A model generated the notes under the pieces. It had not been told where the DNA came from. It worked only from the letters and a program-made list of their open reading frames with translations, and ran no database searches. Shown here one piece after another: positions 54,501 to 64,000 of a DNA stretch of 64,000 bases; position 1 is the first letter of the stretch, and each line of letters opens with the position of its first letter. The stretch is from Cytobacillus sp. FSL H8-0458 (GTDB taxonomy: Bacteria > Bacillota > Bacilli > Bacillales > Cytobacillaceae): positions 62,001 through 126,000 of the forward strand of contig NZ_JBBOBR010000001.1 in assembly GCF_038002165.1 (NCBI RefSeq), in the 5' to 3' direction. A program made the translations under genes and the position numbers.

Positions 54501-54888
54501 AGTTGTTTTTCCTAAGGTGTTTAACCGGTTTTCAATGCTCTGCTCGCAGGGAAACATCGTCTTAGCGGAAGGAAAGATAGAGGATCGGGACGGAAAAAAG
54601 CAGCTGATTATACAGCATCTGGATGATGTGAAGGAAGCCATTGAAAAAATGCAAAACAAAGATCCCGTTTTGTATTTAAGAATTACTGAGAATCGGGAGA
54701 CACCGGAAAATCTTCGTTTGCTCAAAGAATTATTTAAGAAAAATGAAGGCCGCGTTCAAGTAATTTTGTATTATGAAAGCTCCCGAAAAACCATTCGCCT
54801 GGGTGAAGAGGATTTGGTTTCGCCAACAGAGGATTTCCTGAATTTGCTTATGCAGCTGCTTGGCCAGAATAACGTCATTCTAAAGTAA
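51529..54888 (+). CDS. dnaE: DNA polymerase III alpha subunit DnaE
   Basis: Replicative polymerase DnaE (the second alpha subunit of Bacillus, beside PolC), which extends RNA primers on the lagging strand. 1119 aa from ATG 51529. PHP domain at the N-terminus (MSFIHLHVYSAYSLLSSTARIEQL), polymerase catalytic aspartates in MPDIDIDFPDHRRDEVIRYV, GPGRGSAAGS, and a C-terminal OB fold (VKKIRTKKGEPMAFLSLSDQTG). RBS AAGGGTG. In-frame codons upstream to 51400 fall in the promoter region shared with divergent ytrH. Confidence 0.97.
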   Translation: MSFIHLHVYSAYSLLSSTARIEQLVTSARENRFPALALTDRNVMYGAVAFYKECLKQSIKPILGLSVDVLSEICEGDAYPLVLLAKNRQGFQNLLKITSTVQTKSPEGIPVKWLKHYAGGLFALTPGMEGEIERSLVTGEYGQAKRTAELFNGIFEPNSFFFAIQDHGLLEEKKIHDLLVQLSEETGIGLAASNGVCYIKKEEAFAHECLLAIKNGEKLQDEERERLKSNEYYLKSSGEMAELLSGYPDALENTIMIAEQCNVMIELDKQNLPKYPAAEGKSADELLEEVCWQGFADRYPDGDAEHRNRLRYELNIIRNMKFSDYFLIVWDFMKFSRENGILTGPGRGSAAGSMVAYVLYITDVDPIEHQLLFERFLNPERISMPDIDIDFPDHRRDEVIRYVSRKYGELHVAQILTFGTLAAKAALRDVGRAFGLNPKELDILSKRVPSKLGISLKEAYKESEPLRRFTQESDLNRRLFETAVKLEGLPRHTSTHAAGVVISEHPLVEAIPIQKGHENVYLTQYSMEHLEDVGLLKMDFLGLRNLTLIENILSSIQRKTGTQIDIKQIPLDDEAVYNLLGRGDTTGIFQLESEGMRSVLTRLKPTRFEDIVAVNALYRPGPMENIPLFIDRKHGRKPIIYPHPELKPILENTYGVIVYQEQIMQIAAKLAGFSLGEADLLRRAVSKKQKEVLDRERLHFVGGAVNKGYNEQTAHDIYDLIVRFANYGFNRSHAVAYSFIAYQLAYLKTHYPLHFMASLLTSAIGNEGRIAQYIGEMRQMGLTLSPPSINKSGYSFLAEKDSIRYSLAAIKGIGAAALRDIFQTRKNKRFEDLFDFCIRVSTKAVNRKILESLVHSGSFDEFGEDRAVLLASLDVAAEHAQLVMPEDDQADFFEDDEFFPKPKYAEVDPIRSEDKLRFEKDVLGLYLSDHPVSIYESYFSLLGACPLVELEKTVNKAKAVAYLSEVKKIRTKKGEPMAFLSLSDQTGDMEAVVFPKVFNRFSMLCSQGNIVLAEGKIEDRDGKKQLIIQHLDDVKEAIEKMQNKDPVLYLRITENRETPENLRLLKELFKKNEGRVQVILYYESSRKTIRLGEEDLVSPTEDFLNLLMQLLGQNNVILK

Positions 54889-54894
54889 TTACCC

Positions 54895-54922
54895 TTTACA
54901 ACAATAACAATTATGGTATATT
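54895..54922 (+). promoter_or_regulatory. Candidate promoter of the malic enzyme gene
   Basis: TTTACA (54895-54900), 16-nt spacer, TATATT (54917-54922). The expected start of transcription is near 54929, just before the palindromic operator. Confidence 0.5.
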
Positions 54923-54939
54923 TGTAAGAAGAAAAATAA

Positions 54940-54954
54940 ACTGGTCTGACCACT
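54940..54954. promoter_or_regulatory. GntR/FadR-type operator, site 1 (malic enzyme)
   Basis: ACTGGTCTGACCACT: palindromic core TGGTCTGACCA. The 14-nt TGGTCTGACCACTG recurs exactly at site 2 (57048-57062). The form TGGTC-N-GACCA is that of FadR/PdhR-group operators. It would lie at about +11 to +25 of the malic enzyme transcript, a repressing position. Confidence 0.65.
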
Positions 54955-55077
54955 GTGAGCGAAAGAGAAGCCCTGCTTAATCTGATAATGAAACAGAACT
55001 GCAGCAGGATATAAAGCATGTATTCGTCAAGTCTATGTTTATATATAATCCTATCCGGAATATGAGGAGTGAAAATT

Positions 55078-56316
55078 TTGACCTTACGCGAAGAAGCTTT
55101 GCATATGCATAGAGCTAATAAAGGGAAATTGGAATCTAAATCTAAAGTACAGGTGCGAAATGCAAAAGACTTAAGTCTTGCTTACTCACCGGGGGTTGCT
55201 GAGCCCTGCAAAGAGATTTATGATAAGCCGGAAACTGTCTATGAATATACAATGAAAGGCAATATGGTCGCGGTTGTTTCCGATGGAACAGCAGTGCTGG
55301 GACTGGGGAATATCGGGCCGGAAGCTGCCCTGCCTGTAATGGAAGGAAAAGCTGTACTTTTCAAGAGTTTTGCAGGCGTGGATGCATTTCCAATTTGCCT
55401 TAATACGACAGACGTAGATAAAATTGTTGAGACTGTAAAACTTCTTGAGCCTACATTTGGAGGCGTGAACCTTGAAGATATTGCTGCTCCCAATTGCTTT
55501 TATGTAGAGGAGCGATTAAAGAAGGAAACCAATATTCCCGTTTTTCATGATGACCAGCATGGCACTGCCATTGTAACTGTTGCAGGCCTTGTAAATGCCT
55601 TGAAGCTTTCAGGGAAGAAAATGAATGAAATTAAGGTTGTGGCAAATGGTGCCGGTGCTGCCGGAATTGCCATTATTAAACTTTTATACAGCTACGGTGT
55701 TCGCGATATCATTATGTGTGACACGAAAGGAGCTATTTATGAAGGCCGCCCGCAGGGTATGAATGAAATTAAAAATGAAGTTGCAAAGTACACGAATCGC
55801 GAAAATGCGAATGGCAGTCTTGCAGATGTTATTAAAGGGGCTGACGTATTCATCGGGGTTTCTGCTGCCGGAGCCCTGACGGCTGAGATGATTGGCACTA
55901 TGAATCAGGATCCGATTATATTCGCCATGGCTAATCCAACTCCTGAAATTATGCCTGAAGAAGCGAAAGCAGCTGGGGCAATGGTGGTTGGAACCGGAAG
56001 ATCCGATTTTCCAAACCAGGTAAATAATGTGCTGGCTTTCCCTGGAATCTTCCGCGGAGCACTGGATGTCCGAGCAACTCATATCAATGAAAAAATGAAA
56101 GTGGCTGCTGTAGAAGCCATTGCTAATTTGGTGCATCAGGATGAGTTGAATGCTGATTATGTCATCCCGGGGCCATTCGATCCCCGTGTCGCACCGGAAG
56201 TTGCGGCTGCTGTAGCAAAGGCAGCTATGGAAACCGGAGTTGCCCGCATTAAAGTCGATCCTGAAGAAGTGAAGGAAAAAACGAAGCAGCTTGCAGTCAT
56301 TGGAAAAGGTGAGTGA
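55078..56316 (+). CDS. ytsJ: NADP-dependent malic enzyme (YtsJ)
   Basis: Oxidative decarboxylation of malate to pyruvate with NAD(P); 412 aa. Malic signature LAYSPGVAEPCKEIYD, substrate loop FHDDQHGTAIVTVAG, and Rossmann segment VVANGAGAAGIAIIKLLYSYG. TTG start 55078 (MTLREEALHMH) follows GAGGAGTG; the apparent earlier start at 55069 overlaps the RBS. Eight nt before the GntR gene, so probably one operon. In B. subtilis YtsJ is the main NADPH-producing malic enzyme during growth on malate. Confidence 0.95.
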   Translation: MTLREEALHMHRANKGKLESKSKVQVRNAKDLSLAYSPGVAEPCKEIYDKPETVYEYTMKGNMVAVVSDGTAVLGLGNIGPEAALPVMEGKAVLFKSFAGVDAFPICLNTTDVDKIVETVKLLEPTFGGVNLEDIAAPNCFYVEERLKKETNIPVFHDDQHGTAIVTVAGLVNALKLSGKKMNEIKVVANGAGAAGIAIIKLLYSYGVRDIIMCDTKGAIYEGRPQGMNEIKNEVAKYTNRENANGSLADVIKGADVFIGVSAAGALTAEMIGTMNQDPIIFAMANPTPEIMPEEAKAAGAMVVGTGRSDFPNQVNNVLAFPGIFRGALDVRATHINEKMKVAAVEAIANLVHQDELNADYVIPGPFDPRVAPEVAAAVAKAAMETGVARIKVDPEEVKEKTKQLAVIGKGE

Positions 56317-56324
56317 TTCCATAA

Positions 56325-56948
56325 GTGAATTCACCTCAAAATAACACGAAGGTTTATATCGGCATAGTCAAACAGCTTAGGTCCATGATTGAACATGATG
56401 GCCTTAAGCCTGGAGATCGATTGCCTTCCGAAAGAGAGCTGTCAGAGCGCCTGGGTGTCGGGCGCTCTTCCGTTCGGGAAGCATTAAGAGCCCTTGAACT
56501 TCTTGGCTTAATTGAGACAAGGAGAGGCGAGGGGACTTTTATGAGGGATTTTAAGGGGCACCAGCTCGTACAGCTGCTTAGCACGTTTATTCTTCAGGAT
56601 AAGAAATCTATAAGAGATGTTAAAGAAACCAAGTTTCTGATCGAACTTGATTGTTTATGGCTAATTATTCAAAAGGCTGGTGAAGATCGGCTTCTTAGGT
56701 TCAAAAAATGGACTCTGGAAGCAGACTACACAGATGATGACTTTTTTCTTGAAATCGTCACACTTGCAGATAATCATCTTTTCCTCCGTATTTGGATCAT
56801 TCTCAAAGATTTTTATAATTCTTTGGATTTAGAGAAAATGATGATAACCAAGCAGCAATATGCAGAGCTGATTGATACCTTGATTTCCAGAAAAGATTCC
56901 GAAGTTATTCGTGTATATAGAAATTTAAGAAATTTGTCGAAGGATTAA
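56325..56948 (+). CDS. GntR-family (FadR subgroup) transcriptional regulator
   Basis: 207 aa: N-terminal winged helix (KVYIGIVKQLRSMIEHDGLKPGDRLPSERELSERLGVGRSSVREALRALELLGLIETRRGEGTFM is the standard GntR pattern, DRLPSERELSERLGVGRSS) and an all-helical FCD ligand domain (TKFLIELDCLWLII...TLADNHLFLRIWIIL). GTG start 56325. Located between the malic enzyme and accDA genes, each of which is preceded by the same FadR-like palindrome, so I infer it controls both and perhaps itself. Ligand unknown; malate, citrate or an acyl-CoA would make sense. Absent from this place in B. subtilis as I know it. Confidence 0.88.
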   Translation: MNSPQNNTKVYIGIVKQLRSMIEHDGLKPGDRLPSERELSERLGVGRSSVREALRALELLGLIETRRGEGTFMRDFKGHQLVQLLSTFILQDKKSIRDVKETKFLIELDCLWLIIQKAGEDRLLRFKKWTLEADYTDDDFFLEIVTLADNHLFLRIWIILKDFYNSLDLEKMMITKQQYAELIDTLISRKDSEVIRVYRNLRNLSKD

Positions 56949-57008
56949 CGACAATTTTTTGCAGAATTTATTTTTGATATCATCTATATTTAATAATCAG
57001 ACAAGCAT

Positions 57009-57045
57009 AAATGAAGCCTAGAAAAGTTAGGCATTCATTTTTACA
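57009..57045 (+). terminator. Hairpin after the GntR gene
   Basis: AAATGAAGCCTA (57009-57020) with TAGGCATTCATTT, one bulge, then TTT. Either the terminator of the malic enzyme-regulator operon or, if the accDA promoter lies upstream near 56975-57000, an attenuator. Confidence 0.6.
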
Positions 57046-57047
57046 TT

Positions 57048-57062
57048 AGTGGTCTGACCACT
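57048..57062. promoter_or_regulatory. GntR/FadR-type operator, site 2 (accDA)
   Basis: AGTGGTCTGACCACT, a perfect 15-bp palindrome, 48 nt before the accD start codon. Shares 14 nt with site 1. The promoter of accDA is not obvious; no good hexamer pair follows the site at normal distance. Confidence 0.65.
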
Positions 57063-57109
57063 GTTGAAATTAATGGAAATGATTCAGCGATTATCAGGGA
57101 GGTTTCATC

Positions 57110-57988
57110 TTGCTTAAAGATATTTTTACTAAGACGAAGAAGAAGAAATATGCAACCATTCCATCGGAAACGGCAAAGCAGGATGTGCCGGAAGGAATCA
57201 TGACAAAGTGTCCGAACTGTAAGAAGATCATGTATACCAAAGAATTGGTCAAGAACCTTAAAGTGTGTTTCCATTGTCATTACCACCATACCATGAATTC
57301 AAAAGAGCGTTTGGCAAGCTTTTTGGATGCTAATAGTTTTGAAGAAATTAACGCGAACATGATTTCTGAAAACCCTCTGAATTTCCCGGATTATATTGAA
57401 AAGCTTGAGAAGGATCGGGAAAAGACAAAGATAAATGAAGCGGTAGTGACTGGGACAGGCACTGTAGATGGTCAAAAAATTGCAGTAGCTGTTATGGATT
57501 CCACATTCAGAATGGGAAGCATGGGTTCAGTAGTCGGAGAGAAAATTACCCGTGCCATTGAAAAAGCTGATGAATTGCGAGTTCCTTTTATTATATTTAC
57601 CGCTTCAGGCGGTGCAAGAATGCAGGAAGGCGTCTTGAGCCTGATGCAAATGGCCAAGACAAGTGTAGCACTAAAAAGATTCAGTGATAATGGAGGCCTC
57701 ATTATTTCAATCATGACTCATCCGACAACAGGCGGCGTGTCTGCAAGCTTTGCTTCACTGGGGGACTATAATCTGGCAGAACCTGGTGCTTTGATTGGAT
57801 TTGCGGGGCGCAGGATTATTGAACAAACGATCCGTGAAGAATTGCCGGAAGACTTCCAGACAGCAGAATTCTTATTAAAATGTGGTCAATTGGATGCAGT
57901 CATTCCGAGAACAGAGTTAAAAGACAAGATATCAGCTATTTTATCCATACATCAACCAGGAGGTGACTTCCAATGGCAGGAGAATTAG
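57110..57988 (+). CDS. accD: Acetyl-CoA carboxylase carboxyltransferase beta subunit
   Basis: With AccA transfers CO2 from carboxybiotin to acetyl-CoA, the first step of fatty acid synthesis; 292 aa. Zinc finger Cys34-x2-Cys37 and Cys53-x2-Cys56 (KCPNCKKI...VCFHCHYH), crotonase-like core with [19 protein letters not shown] and [14 protein letters not shown] start 57110, 7 nt after CAGGGAGG. Overlaps accA by 16 nt. Confidence 0.97.
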   Translation: MLKDIFTKTKKKKYATIPSETAKQDVPEGIMTKCPNCKKIMYTKELVKNLKVCFHCHYHHTMNSKERLASFLDANSFEEINANMISENPLNFPDYIEKLEKDREKTKINEAVVTGTGTVDGQKIAVAVMDSTFRMGSMGSVVGEKITRAIEKADELRVPFIIFTASGGARMQEGVLSLMQMAKTSVALKRFSDNGGLIISIMTHPTTGGVSASFASLGDYNLAEPGALIGFAGRRIIEQTIREELPEDFQTAEFLLKCGQLDAVIPRTELKDKISAILSIHQPGGDFQWQEN

Positions 57989-58950
57989 AATTTGAGCGTC
58001 CGGTAATGGAACTGAAAAAGAAGATTGCTGAATTAAAAGAGTTTACCAAAACAGCCGATGTAGACCTATCCTCTGAGATAGAGAAGCTGGAAGCGCGCTT
58101 GGAAAAATTAGAAGCCGATATATATGAAAATATGAAACCGTGGGACCGTGTGCAGATTGCGAGGCATCCTGCAAGGCCGACTACACTGGATTATATCTCC
58201 TATCTTTTCGAGGATTTTTTCGAGTGTCACGGGGATCGTGCTTTTGGTGATGATGAAGCGATTGTTGGCGGTATTGCCAAGTTTAGGGGGATTCCGGTTA
58301 CTGTCATCGGCCACCAGCGCGGAAAAGACACGAAAGAGAATATCCGCAGAAACTTTGGCATGCCGCATCCCGAAGGTTACCGCAAAGCATTAAGGCTTAT
58401 GAAGCAGGCCGATAAATTCAGGAGGCCGATTATCTGTTTCATTGATACGAAGGGTGCCTACCCCGGGAAAGCCGCAGAGGAACGAGGACAGAGTGAGGCA
58501 ATTGCAAAGAACCTGTTTGAAATGGCCAGCCTCAGAGTCCCGGTTATCTGTATCGTCATTGGTGAAGGCGGAAGCGGCGGAGCTCTCGCTCTTGGTGTAG
58601 GAAACCATATTCATATGCTCGAAAACTCCACTTATTCTGTTATTTCTCCAGAAGGAGCGGCTGCTATTCTCTGGAAAGATGCAACCCAGGCAAAAAAGGC
58701 GGCAGAATCCATGAGAATCACAGCACCGGATTTAAAGGAACTTGGTGTAGTGGATGAAATTATTGAAGAGGTAAAGGGCGGAGCCCACAAAGATGTCAAG
58801 GTTCAGGCTGCGGAAATCGGAGAAGTCCTTACTCACTCATTGAAGGATCTGATGGATCTTACTGAAGACCAGCTGATCGATCACCGGTACAACAAGTTCA
58901 AATCTATTGGCAAATATTCGTTTTTAAAGGAATTTATTGGGGTAAAATAA
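57973..58950 (+). CDS. accA: Acetyl-CoA carboxylase carboxyltransferase alpha subunit
   Basis: Partner of AccD in the carboxyltransferase heterotetramer, 325 aa. Coiled-coil N-terminus ([21 protein letters not shown]), then the crotonase fold with [31 protein letters not shown] and [15 protein letters not shown]. The RBS AGGAGGTGA lies within the end of accD, giving coupled translation and a 1:1 ratio. Confidence 0.97.
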   Translation: MAGELEFERPVMELKKKIAELKEFTKTADVDLSSEIEKLEARLEKLEADIYENMKPWDRVQIARHPARPTTLDYISYLFEDFFECHGDRAFGDDEAIVGGIAKFRGIPVTVIGHQRGKDTKENIRRNFGMPHPEGYRKALRLMKQADKFRRPIICFIDTKGAYPGKAAEERGQSEAIAKNLFEMASLRVPVICIVIGEGGSGGALALGVGNHIHMLENSTYSVISPEGAAAILWKDATQAKKAAESMRITAPDLKELGVVDEIIEEVKGGAHKDVKVQAAEIGEVLTHSLKDLMDLTEDQLIDHRYNKFKSIGKYSFLKEFIGVK

Positions 58951-58980
58951 AAGCGTGCTTTCGGGCACGTTTTTATTTTT
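58949..58980 (+). terminator. accDA terminator
   Basis: CGTGC (58954-58958) with GCACG (58965-58969), extended by A/T pairs, then a T-rich run. Confidence 0.78.
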
Positions 58981-60290
<1,310 letters not shown>

Positions 60291-60375
60291 TTTTGCCGCA
60301 TATCAACCAGCACGCAGCTCCCAAAAGCCGCCTGTGCCGGTAATCTAGCTGCATTAATTCAGGAGGTAAATTATT

Positions 60376-62136
60376 ATGCGTAAAACGAAAATCGTTTGTA
60401 CTATTGGACCTGCCAGTGAAAGTGTTGAAAAGTTAACACAGCTTATTGAAGCAGGCATGAATGTTGCCCGGTTAAATTTTTCCCATGGTGATTTCGAGGA
60501 ACATGGCCAGCGAATTCAGAATATCCGTGAAGCTTCAGCAAAGACCGGCAAGACTGTAGCGATCCTTTTAGACACTAAAGGGCCGGAAATCCGCACAAAC
60601 AATATGGTGGATGGCGCGATTGAATTGAGAGCTGGAGAAAACATTATTATTTCCATGAACGAGGTTGAAGGAACAGCAGAAAAATTCTCTGTTACATATG
60701 CAGGCCTTATTGAGGATGTGCACACAGGAAGCAAAATTTTGCTTGATGACGGTTTAATTGGTCTGGAAGTGACAAAAATTGATAAGGCCAACAGTGAAAT
60801 CCACACAAAAATTTTAAATAGCGGAACTCTTAAAAATAAAAAAGGCGTCAATGTTCCAGGTGTTTCTGTGAATCTTCCCGGCATAACGGAGAAAGATGCA
60901 CAGGACATCATCTTCGGAATTGAACAGGGCGTCGATTTCATCGCCGCTTCTTTTGTCCGCAGAGCTTCTGATGTTTTGGAAATCAGACAGCTGCTTGAAG
61001 AACACAATGCATCTTATATCAACATCATTCCTAAGATTGAAAATCAGGAAGGTGTAGATAATATTGAAGAAATTCTTGAAATTTCTGACGGATTAATGGT
61101 AGCTCGCGGAGACCTTGGAGTGGAAATTCCAGCAGAAGAGGTGCCGCTCGTACAAAAGAAATTAATTAAAAAATGCAATGCACAGGGGAAACCAGTCATT
61201 ACTGCAACACAAATGCTGGATTCCATGCAGCGCAACCCGCGTCCAACACGCGCAGAGGCAAGTGATGTAGCAAATGCCATTTTTGATGGAACTGATGCGA
61301 TTATGTTATCCGGTGAGACGGCTGCGGGCTCTTATCCAGTCGAAGCTGTACAGACGATGCACAACATTGCATCAAGAGCAGAATCTGCATTAGACCATAA
61401 AGAAATCCTGTCAAATCGCAGCAAAGATAATGAGCATAATATTACTGATGCTATTGGAGAATCAGTGGCACATACAGCTCTTAACCTGGATGTTAACGCC
61501 ATTATTACACCAACTGAAAGCGGCCATACAGCTCGGATGATTTCCAAGTACCGTCCTAAAACACCAATCGTTGCCGTTACTTCTAATGACCATGTGTCAC
61601 GGCGTTTATCTTTAACATGGGGTGTATATCCTCAAATTGGCCAAAAGGCGTCTACAACAGACGATATGCTTGATATCGCCGTTGAAGAAAGCTTGAACAG
61701 CGGAATTGTTGCTTCAGGAGATTTAGTTGTAATTACAGCAGGAGTTCCTGTGGGTGAAGCAGGTACCACCAACTTAATGAAAATTCATGTAGTGGGGGAC
61801 ATCCTTGCTAAGGCACAAGGGATCGGGCGAAAATCAGCCTTTGGAAAAGTCGTTGTAGCAAGAAATGCAGAGGAAGCATTGGCGAAGGTAACAGAAGGAT
61901 CTATTCTGGTTACAATCGGCTCTGACCGTGAAATGGTGCCTGCGATTGAGAAATGCAGTGCGCTTATTACAGAAGAAGGCGGGCTTACAAGCCATGCGGC
62001 TGTTGTTGGCCTTAATATTGGCATACCTGTCATTGTAGGGGTTGAAAATGCAACAAGCCTGCTGAAAGATGGACAGGAAGTCACAGTGGACTCTCAGCGC
62101 GGTGTAATTTATAACGGCCACGCAAGCGTATTATAA
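60376..62136 (+). CDS. pyk: Pyruvate kinase with C-terminal PEP-utilizer-like domain
   Basis: Converts PEP + ADP to pyruvate + ATP; 586 aa. Catalytic TIM barrel with [27 protein letters not shown], the signature [18 protein letters not shown], and [16 protein letters not shown]. An extra ~110-residue C-terminal domain (about 475-586) carries [21 protein letters not shown], like the phosphohistidine domain of PEP-utilizing enzymes; this extension is normal in Bacillus pyruvate kinases. RBS CAGGAGG. Co-transcribed with pfkA, coordinating two irreversible glycolytic steps. Confidence 0.97.
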   Translation: MRKTKIVCTIGPASESVEKLTQLIEAGMNVARLNFSHGDFEEHGQRIQNIREASAKTGKTVAILLDTKGPEIRTNNMVDGAIELRAGENIIISMNEVEGTAEKFSVTYAGLIEDVHTGSKILLDDGLIGLEVTKIDKANSEIHTKILNSGTLKNKKGVNVPGVSVNLPGITEKDAQDIIFGIEQGVDFIAASFVRRASDVLEIRQLLEEHNASYINIIPKIENQEGVDNIEEILEISDGLMVARGDLGVEIPAEEVPLVQKKLIKKCNAQGKPVITATQMLDSMQRNPRPTRAEASDVANAIFDGTDAIMLSGETAAGSYPVEAVQTMHNIASRAESALDHKEILSNRSKDNEHNITDAIGESVAHTALNLDVNAIITPTESGHTARMISKYRPKTPIVAVTSNDHVSRRLSLTWGVYPQIGQKASTTDDMLDIAVEESLNSGIVASGDLVVITAGVPVGEAGTTNLMKIHVVGDILAKAQGIGRKSAFGKVVVARNAEEALAKVTEGSILVTIGSDREMVPAIEKCSALITEEGGLTSHAAVVGLNIGIPVIVGVENATSLLKDGQEVTVDSQRGVIYNGHASVL

Positions 62137-62146
62137 TTGGATTTGT

Positions 62147-62173
62147 AAAAGGAAGGGGTTGCCCTTCCTTTTT
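62147..62173 (+). terminator. pfkA-pyk terminator
   Basis: AAAAGGAAGGG with CCCTTCCTTTT, loop GTTG, then T-run. Confidence 0.88.
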
Positions 62174-62256
62174 GATTTTTCCGGACAAATTGTTATATTC
62201 TCAGTGCCTTGTTTGATATAATAATGGTAAGTCTTAAACAAAATAGAGGTGGCTTA

Positions 62257-62643
62257 ATGCGCTACATTCTCTTGCTGATGATAATCGTTCCAGCTGCTGA
62301 AATTGGTGTTTTACTTCTTTCAGGCAACACCATTGGCCTATGGCCTACACTTGCGATTATCCTGCTTACAGGTGTTCTCGGTGCTTATCTCGCTAAAAAG
62401 CAGGGTCTTGAAACAATCAGAAAAATACAGGATCAGCTGCGATACGGGCAAATGCCTGGAGATGCAATTCTTGATGGGGCATGTATCCTTATTGGAGGCA
62501 CCTTGCTCCTTGCACCGGGGTTCATTACAGATGCATTAGGATTTACATTGCTTCTTCCTTCGGCTAGAAAAGGATTTAAAAACATCCTTTATATAGGTCT
62601 GAAAAAATGGATAAACAAGGGAACGATCACGATAATCAGGTAA
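62257..62643 (+). CDS. fxsA: FxsA-family membrane protein (YtzA)
   Basis: 128-aa inner membrane protein of the FxsA family; the E. coli member alleviates phage exclusion, the Bacillus role is unknown. Hydrophobic segments MRYILLLMIIVPAAEIGVLLLSG, WPTLAIILLTGVLGAYLA and ILIGGTLLLAPGFITDALGFTLLLP. ATG 62257 follows AGAGGTGG; the ORF begins at 62209 without an RBS. Directly downstream of pyk as in B. subtilis. Confidence 0.9.
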   Translation: MRYILLLMIIVPAAEIGVLLLSGNTIGLWPTLAIILLTGVLGAYLAKKQGLETIRKIQDQLRYGQMPGDAILDGACILIGGTLLLAPGFITDALGFTLLLPSARKGFKNILYIGLKKWINKGTITIIR

Positions 62644-62657
62644 AAATAGCTATATAA

Positions 62658-62683
62658 AGCCGCTCCGATTCATTGGAGCGGCT
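62658..62683 (+). terminator. fxsA terminator
   Basis: Perfect 9-bp stem AGCCGCTCC (62658-62666) with GGAGCGGCT (62675-62683); tail GGTTTAATTT is weak. Confidence 0.65.
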
Positions 62684-62723
62684 GGTTTAATTTACTGGAA
62701 GACGGCAATCCCATGGTTATTGT

Positions 62724-62755
62724 CCCGCTCAGTGGCACTATTGCCATTGAGCGGG
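62724..62755. terminator. Two-step hairpin between fxsA and ytvI
   Basis: Outer CCCGCTCA (62724-62731) with TGAGCGGG (62748-62755), inner TGGC (62733-62736) with GCCA (62743-62746). No long T-run on either strand; probably ends ytvI transcription or is a structured spacer. Confidence 0.45.
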
Positions 62756-62840
62756 GAAATTTAACTCTTTTGGTTAGGCAAGTGCCCAACATCCACTTCT
62801 CTGCATAGCCTGACTGAAGGCAATGCCTGAATTTTTCATC

Positions 62841-63962
62841 CTAATCGGCTTCTTCATTGCCTTTTATAAACATCCAGATATCCCGGAATACCCCAGCTTT
62901 ATGGAGAGTAGTGATGAGTACAAGAGTAACCGGACCTGCAATTAAGCCAAGAAAACCAATTAGTTTAAAACCAACAAATAAAGCAATCAGGGTAGCTAAA
63001 GGATCAAGCCCAATGCTTGATGAAAGTATTTTTGGCTCCATTATCTGGCGCTGGGCCAGCACGATGATATAAAGAATGCCCAGGCCGAGTGCCCTGCTCA
63101 TTTCTCCGCCGATTGCTTCATATATAATCCATGGCACAAAAATCAGCCCTGTTCCGAGATAGGGAATAATATCGACAAGGCCAGTCACAAGTGCAATTGT
63201 GATGGCGTAATCGACACGCAGAATCAGAAGTCCGGCAAGTATGATAACCGTAGTAATAGATACTAAAGTAGCCTGTGCCTTGACAAATCCAAACAAAGCC
63301 TTCTGCAGATCGGCAAATACGGTTCTGCCGCTTTTTTTTGCGCGGCTTGGCAGTATGCGGCTGAATATGCCTGAAAGCCTATGCCAATCTTTGCTGATAA
63401 AAAAAGTGGCCAGCAGCGAGAAAATCAGGACCGTTGCTGCGTTGGGGAACCATGAAAGAATGTTTGGGATTTTCTCGAAAAATGCCTGGATAAAATCTCC
63501 CAATGTAGAGCCAAATTGCTTCCCGACATTTTCTATATTCGTCATGATGGTATCCTGCTGTCCTGTTCCCAGAGTATTAAATAAACTTGCCAGCTGGTTA
63601 TAAAGAGGAATGATTTGCCCTGCAAAGAACTGCTCAACAAAACCAATTAAGGTATCAAGGTGCTGCGGCACTACTTTTGCCAAATAATCCGCACCAGATA
63701 CAATCTCTGCCACCAGCAAAGTGATTAATCCGGCAAAAATGGCAAAGATAAGAATCAGTGCAATGAGGACTGCAAGAGCCCTTGGTATTTTCCATTTAAC
63801 CTCCATTATATTGACCAAAGGGTTAATCAGAAAGGCTATGGCCAGTCCAATAATAAAAGGATAAGTTACTTTAGATAAATATAAGAAAGCATAGAGACCT
63901 AAGATCACCACTCCAATGACAAAGAAAAATCTTACAGTCCGATAGATATATGCCGGGTTCAA
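62841..63962 (-). CDS. ytvI: AI-2E-family permease YtvI
   Basis: 373-aa membrane protein of the AI-2E (PerM) family with about eight helices in the typical 3 + 5 arrangement around a soluble region (LVAEIVSGADYLAKVVPQHLDTLIGFVEQF). Conserved C-terminal GLVDIIPYLGTGLIFVPWIIYEAI and GLDPLATLIALFVGFKLIGFLGLIAGPVTLVL. Often annotated as a sporulation integral membrane protein; substrate unknown. TTG start 63962 after GGAGG. Confidence 0.88.
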   Translation of the reverse strand: MNPAYIYRTVRFFFVIGVVILGLYAFLYLSKVTYPFIIGLAIAFLINPLVNIMEVKWKIPRALAVLIALILIFAIFAGLITLLVAEIVSGADYLAKVVPQHLDTLIGFVEQFFAGQIIPLYNQLASLFNTLGTGQQDTIMTNIENVGKQFGSTLGDFIQAFFEKIPNILSWFPNAATVLIFSLLATFFISKDWHRLSGIFSRILPSRAKKSGRTVFADLQKALFGFVKAQATLVSITTVIILAGLLILRVDYAITIALVTGLVDIIPYLGTGLIFVPWIIYEAIGGEMSRALGLGILYIIVLAQRQIMEPKILSSSIGLDPLATLIALFVGFKLIGFLGLIAGPVTLVLITTLHKAGVFRDIWMFIKGNEEAD

Positions 63963-64000
63963 GTAATAGCCTCCTTATTAAATTTGAACAGACTAAGTCA

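Overview
This 64 kb window is chromosomal DNA from a spore-forming member of the Bacillaceae (low-GC Firmicute). The evidence is AGGAGG-type ribosome sites with frequent GTG/TTG starts, an alpha/beta-type small acid-soluble spore protein, sporulation genes ytrH, ytrI and ytfJ, and a gene order that follows the Bacillus subtilis segment motS-acuCBA-acsA-tyrS-rpsD-dgcP-ytsP-refZ-hisJ-ezrA-braB-nifZ-thiI-sspA-ytcI-ytcJ-ytdI-sppA-yteJ-ytfI-ytfJ-tpx-ytxK-ackA-moaB-argGH-ytkL-ytoI-ytpI-nrnA-ytrIH-dnaE-ytsJ-accDA-pfkA-pyk-ytzA-ytvI. I cannot assign a species; genera such as Cytobacillus or Mesobacillus would fit, but that is a guess.

Layout. 1-5.3 kb: end of the MotS stator gene, then the acetate module acuCBA / acsA, divergent around a CcpA (cre) site. 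5.3-12.1 kb: a class A penicillin-binding protein, tyrS behind a tyrosine T-box, and rpsD with its S4-type leader. Between tyrS and rpsD lies a 1.1 kb AT-rich insert bounded by a 20-bp duplication of the rpsD 3' end; this is the clearest accessory DNA in the window. 12.1-24.4 kb: diguanylate cyclase, methionine gamma-lyase (with a perfect cre), fRMsr, RefZ, HisJ, EzrA, BraB, and the NifZ-ThiI pair for tRNA thiolation. 24.6-35.4 kb: sspA, acyl-CoA synthetase, amidohydrolase, RarD, NAD kinase, SppA, membrane proteins, Tpx, YtxK. 35.7-49.4 kb: ackA, EcsC-like protein, MoaB, a secreted serine hydrolase, argGH, Usp, alanine dehydrogenase, M24 peptidase, YtkL, YtoI, YtpI. 49.5-64 kb: NrnA, YtrIH, DnaE, malic enzyme, a GntR/FadR-type regulator, AccDA, PfkA, Pyk, FxsA, and the YtvI permease.

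How the genes fit together. Much of the window concerns the pyruvate/acetyl-CoA node: PfkA-Pyk make pyruvate, the malic enzyme links malate to pyruvate, AccDA starts fatty acid synthesis, AckA excretes acetate, and AcsA with AcuABC recovers it. Candidate CcpA sites sit at acuA/acsA, megL, ackA and (weaker) pfkA. A regulator of the FadR type is encoded between the malic enzyme and accDA genes, and the same palindrome (core TGGTCTGACCA) occurs in front of both; I infer a local malate/acetyl-CoA regulon.

Repeats. Two nearly identical ~280-bp GC-rich palindromic repeats lie in opposite orientation near 18.1 and 29.6 kb, each apparently carrying a nested ~65-nt insertion; a shorter relative without it lies at 24.5 kb. 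No tRNA, rRNA, CRISPR array, transposase or intact integrase gene was seen.
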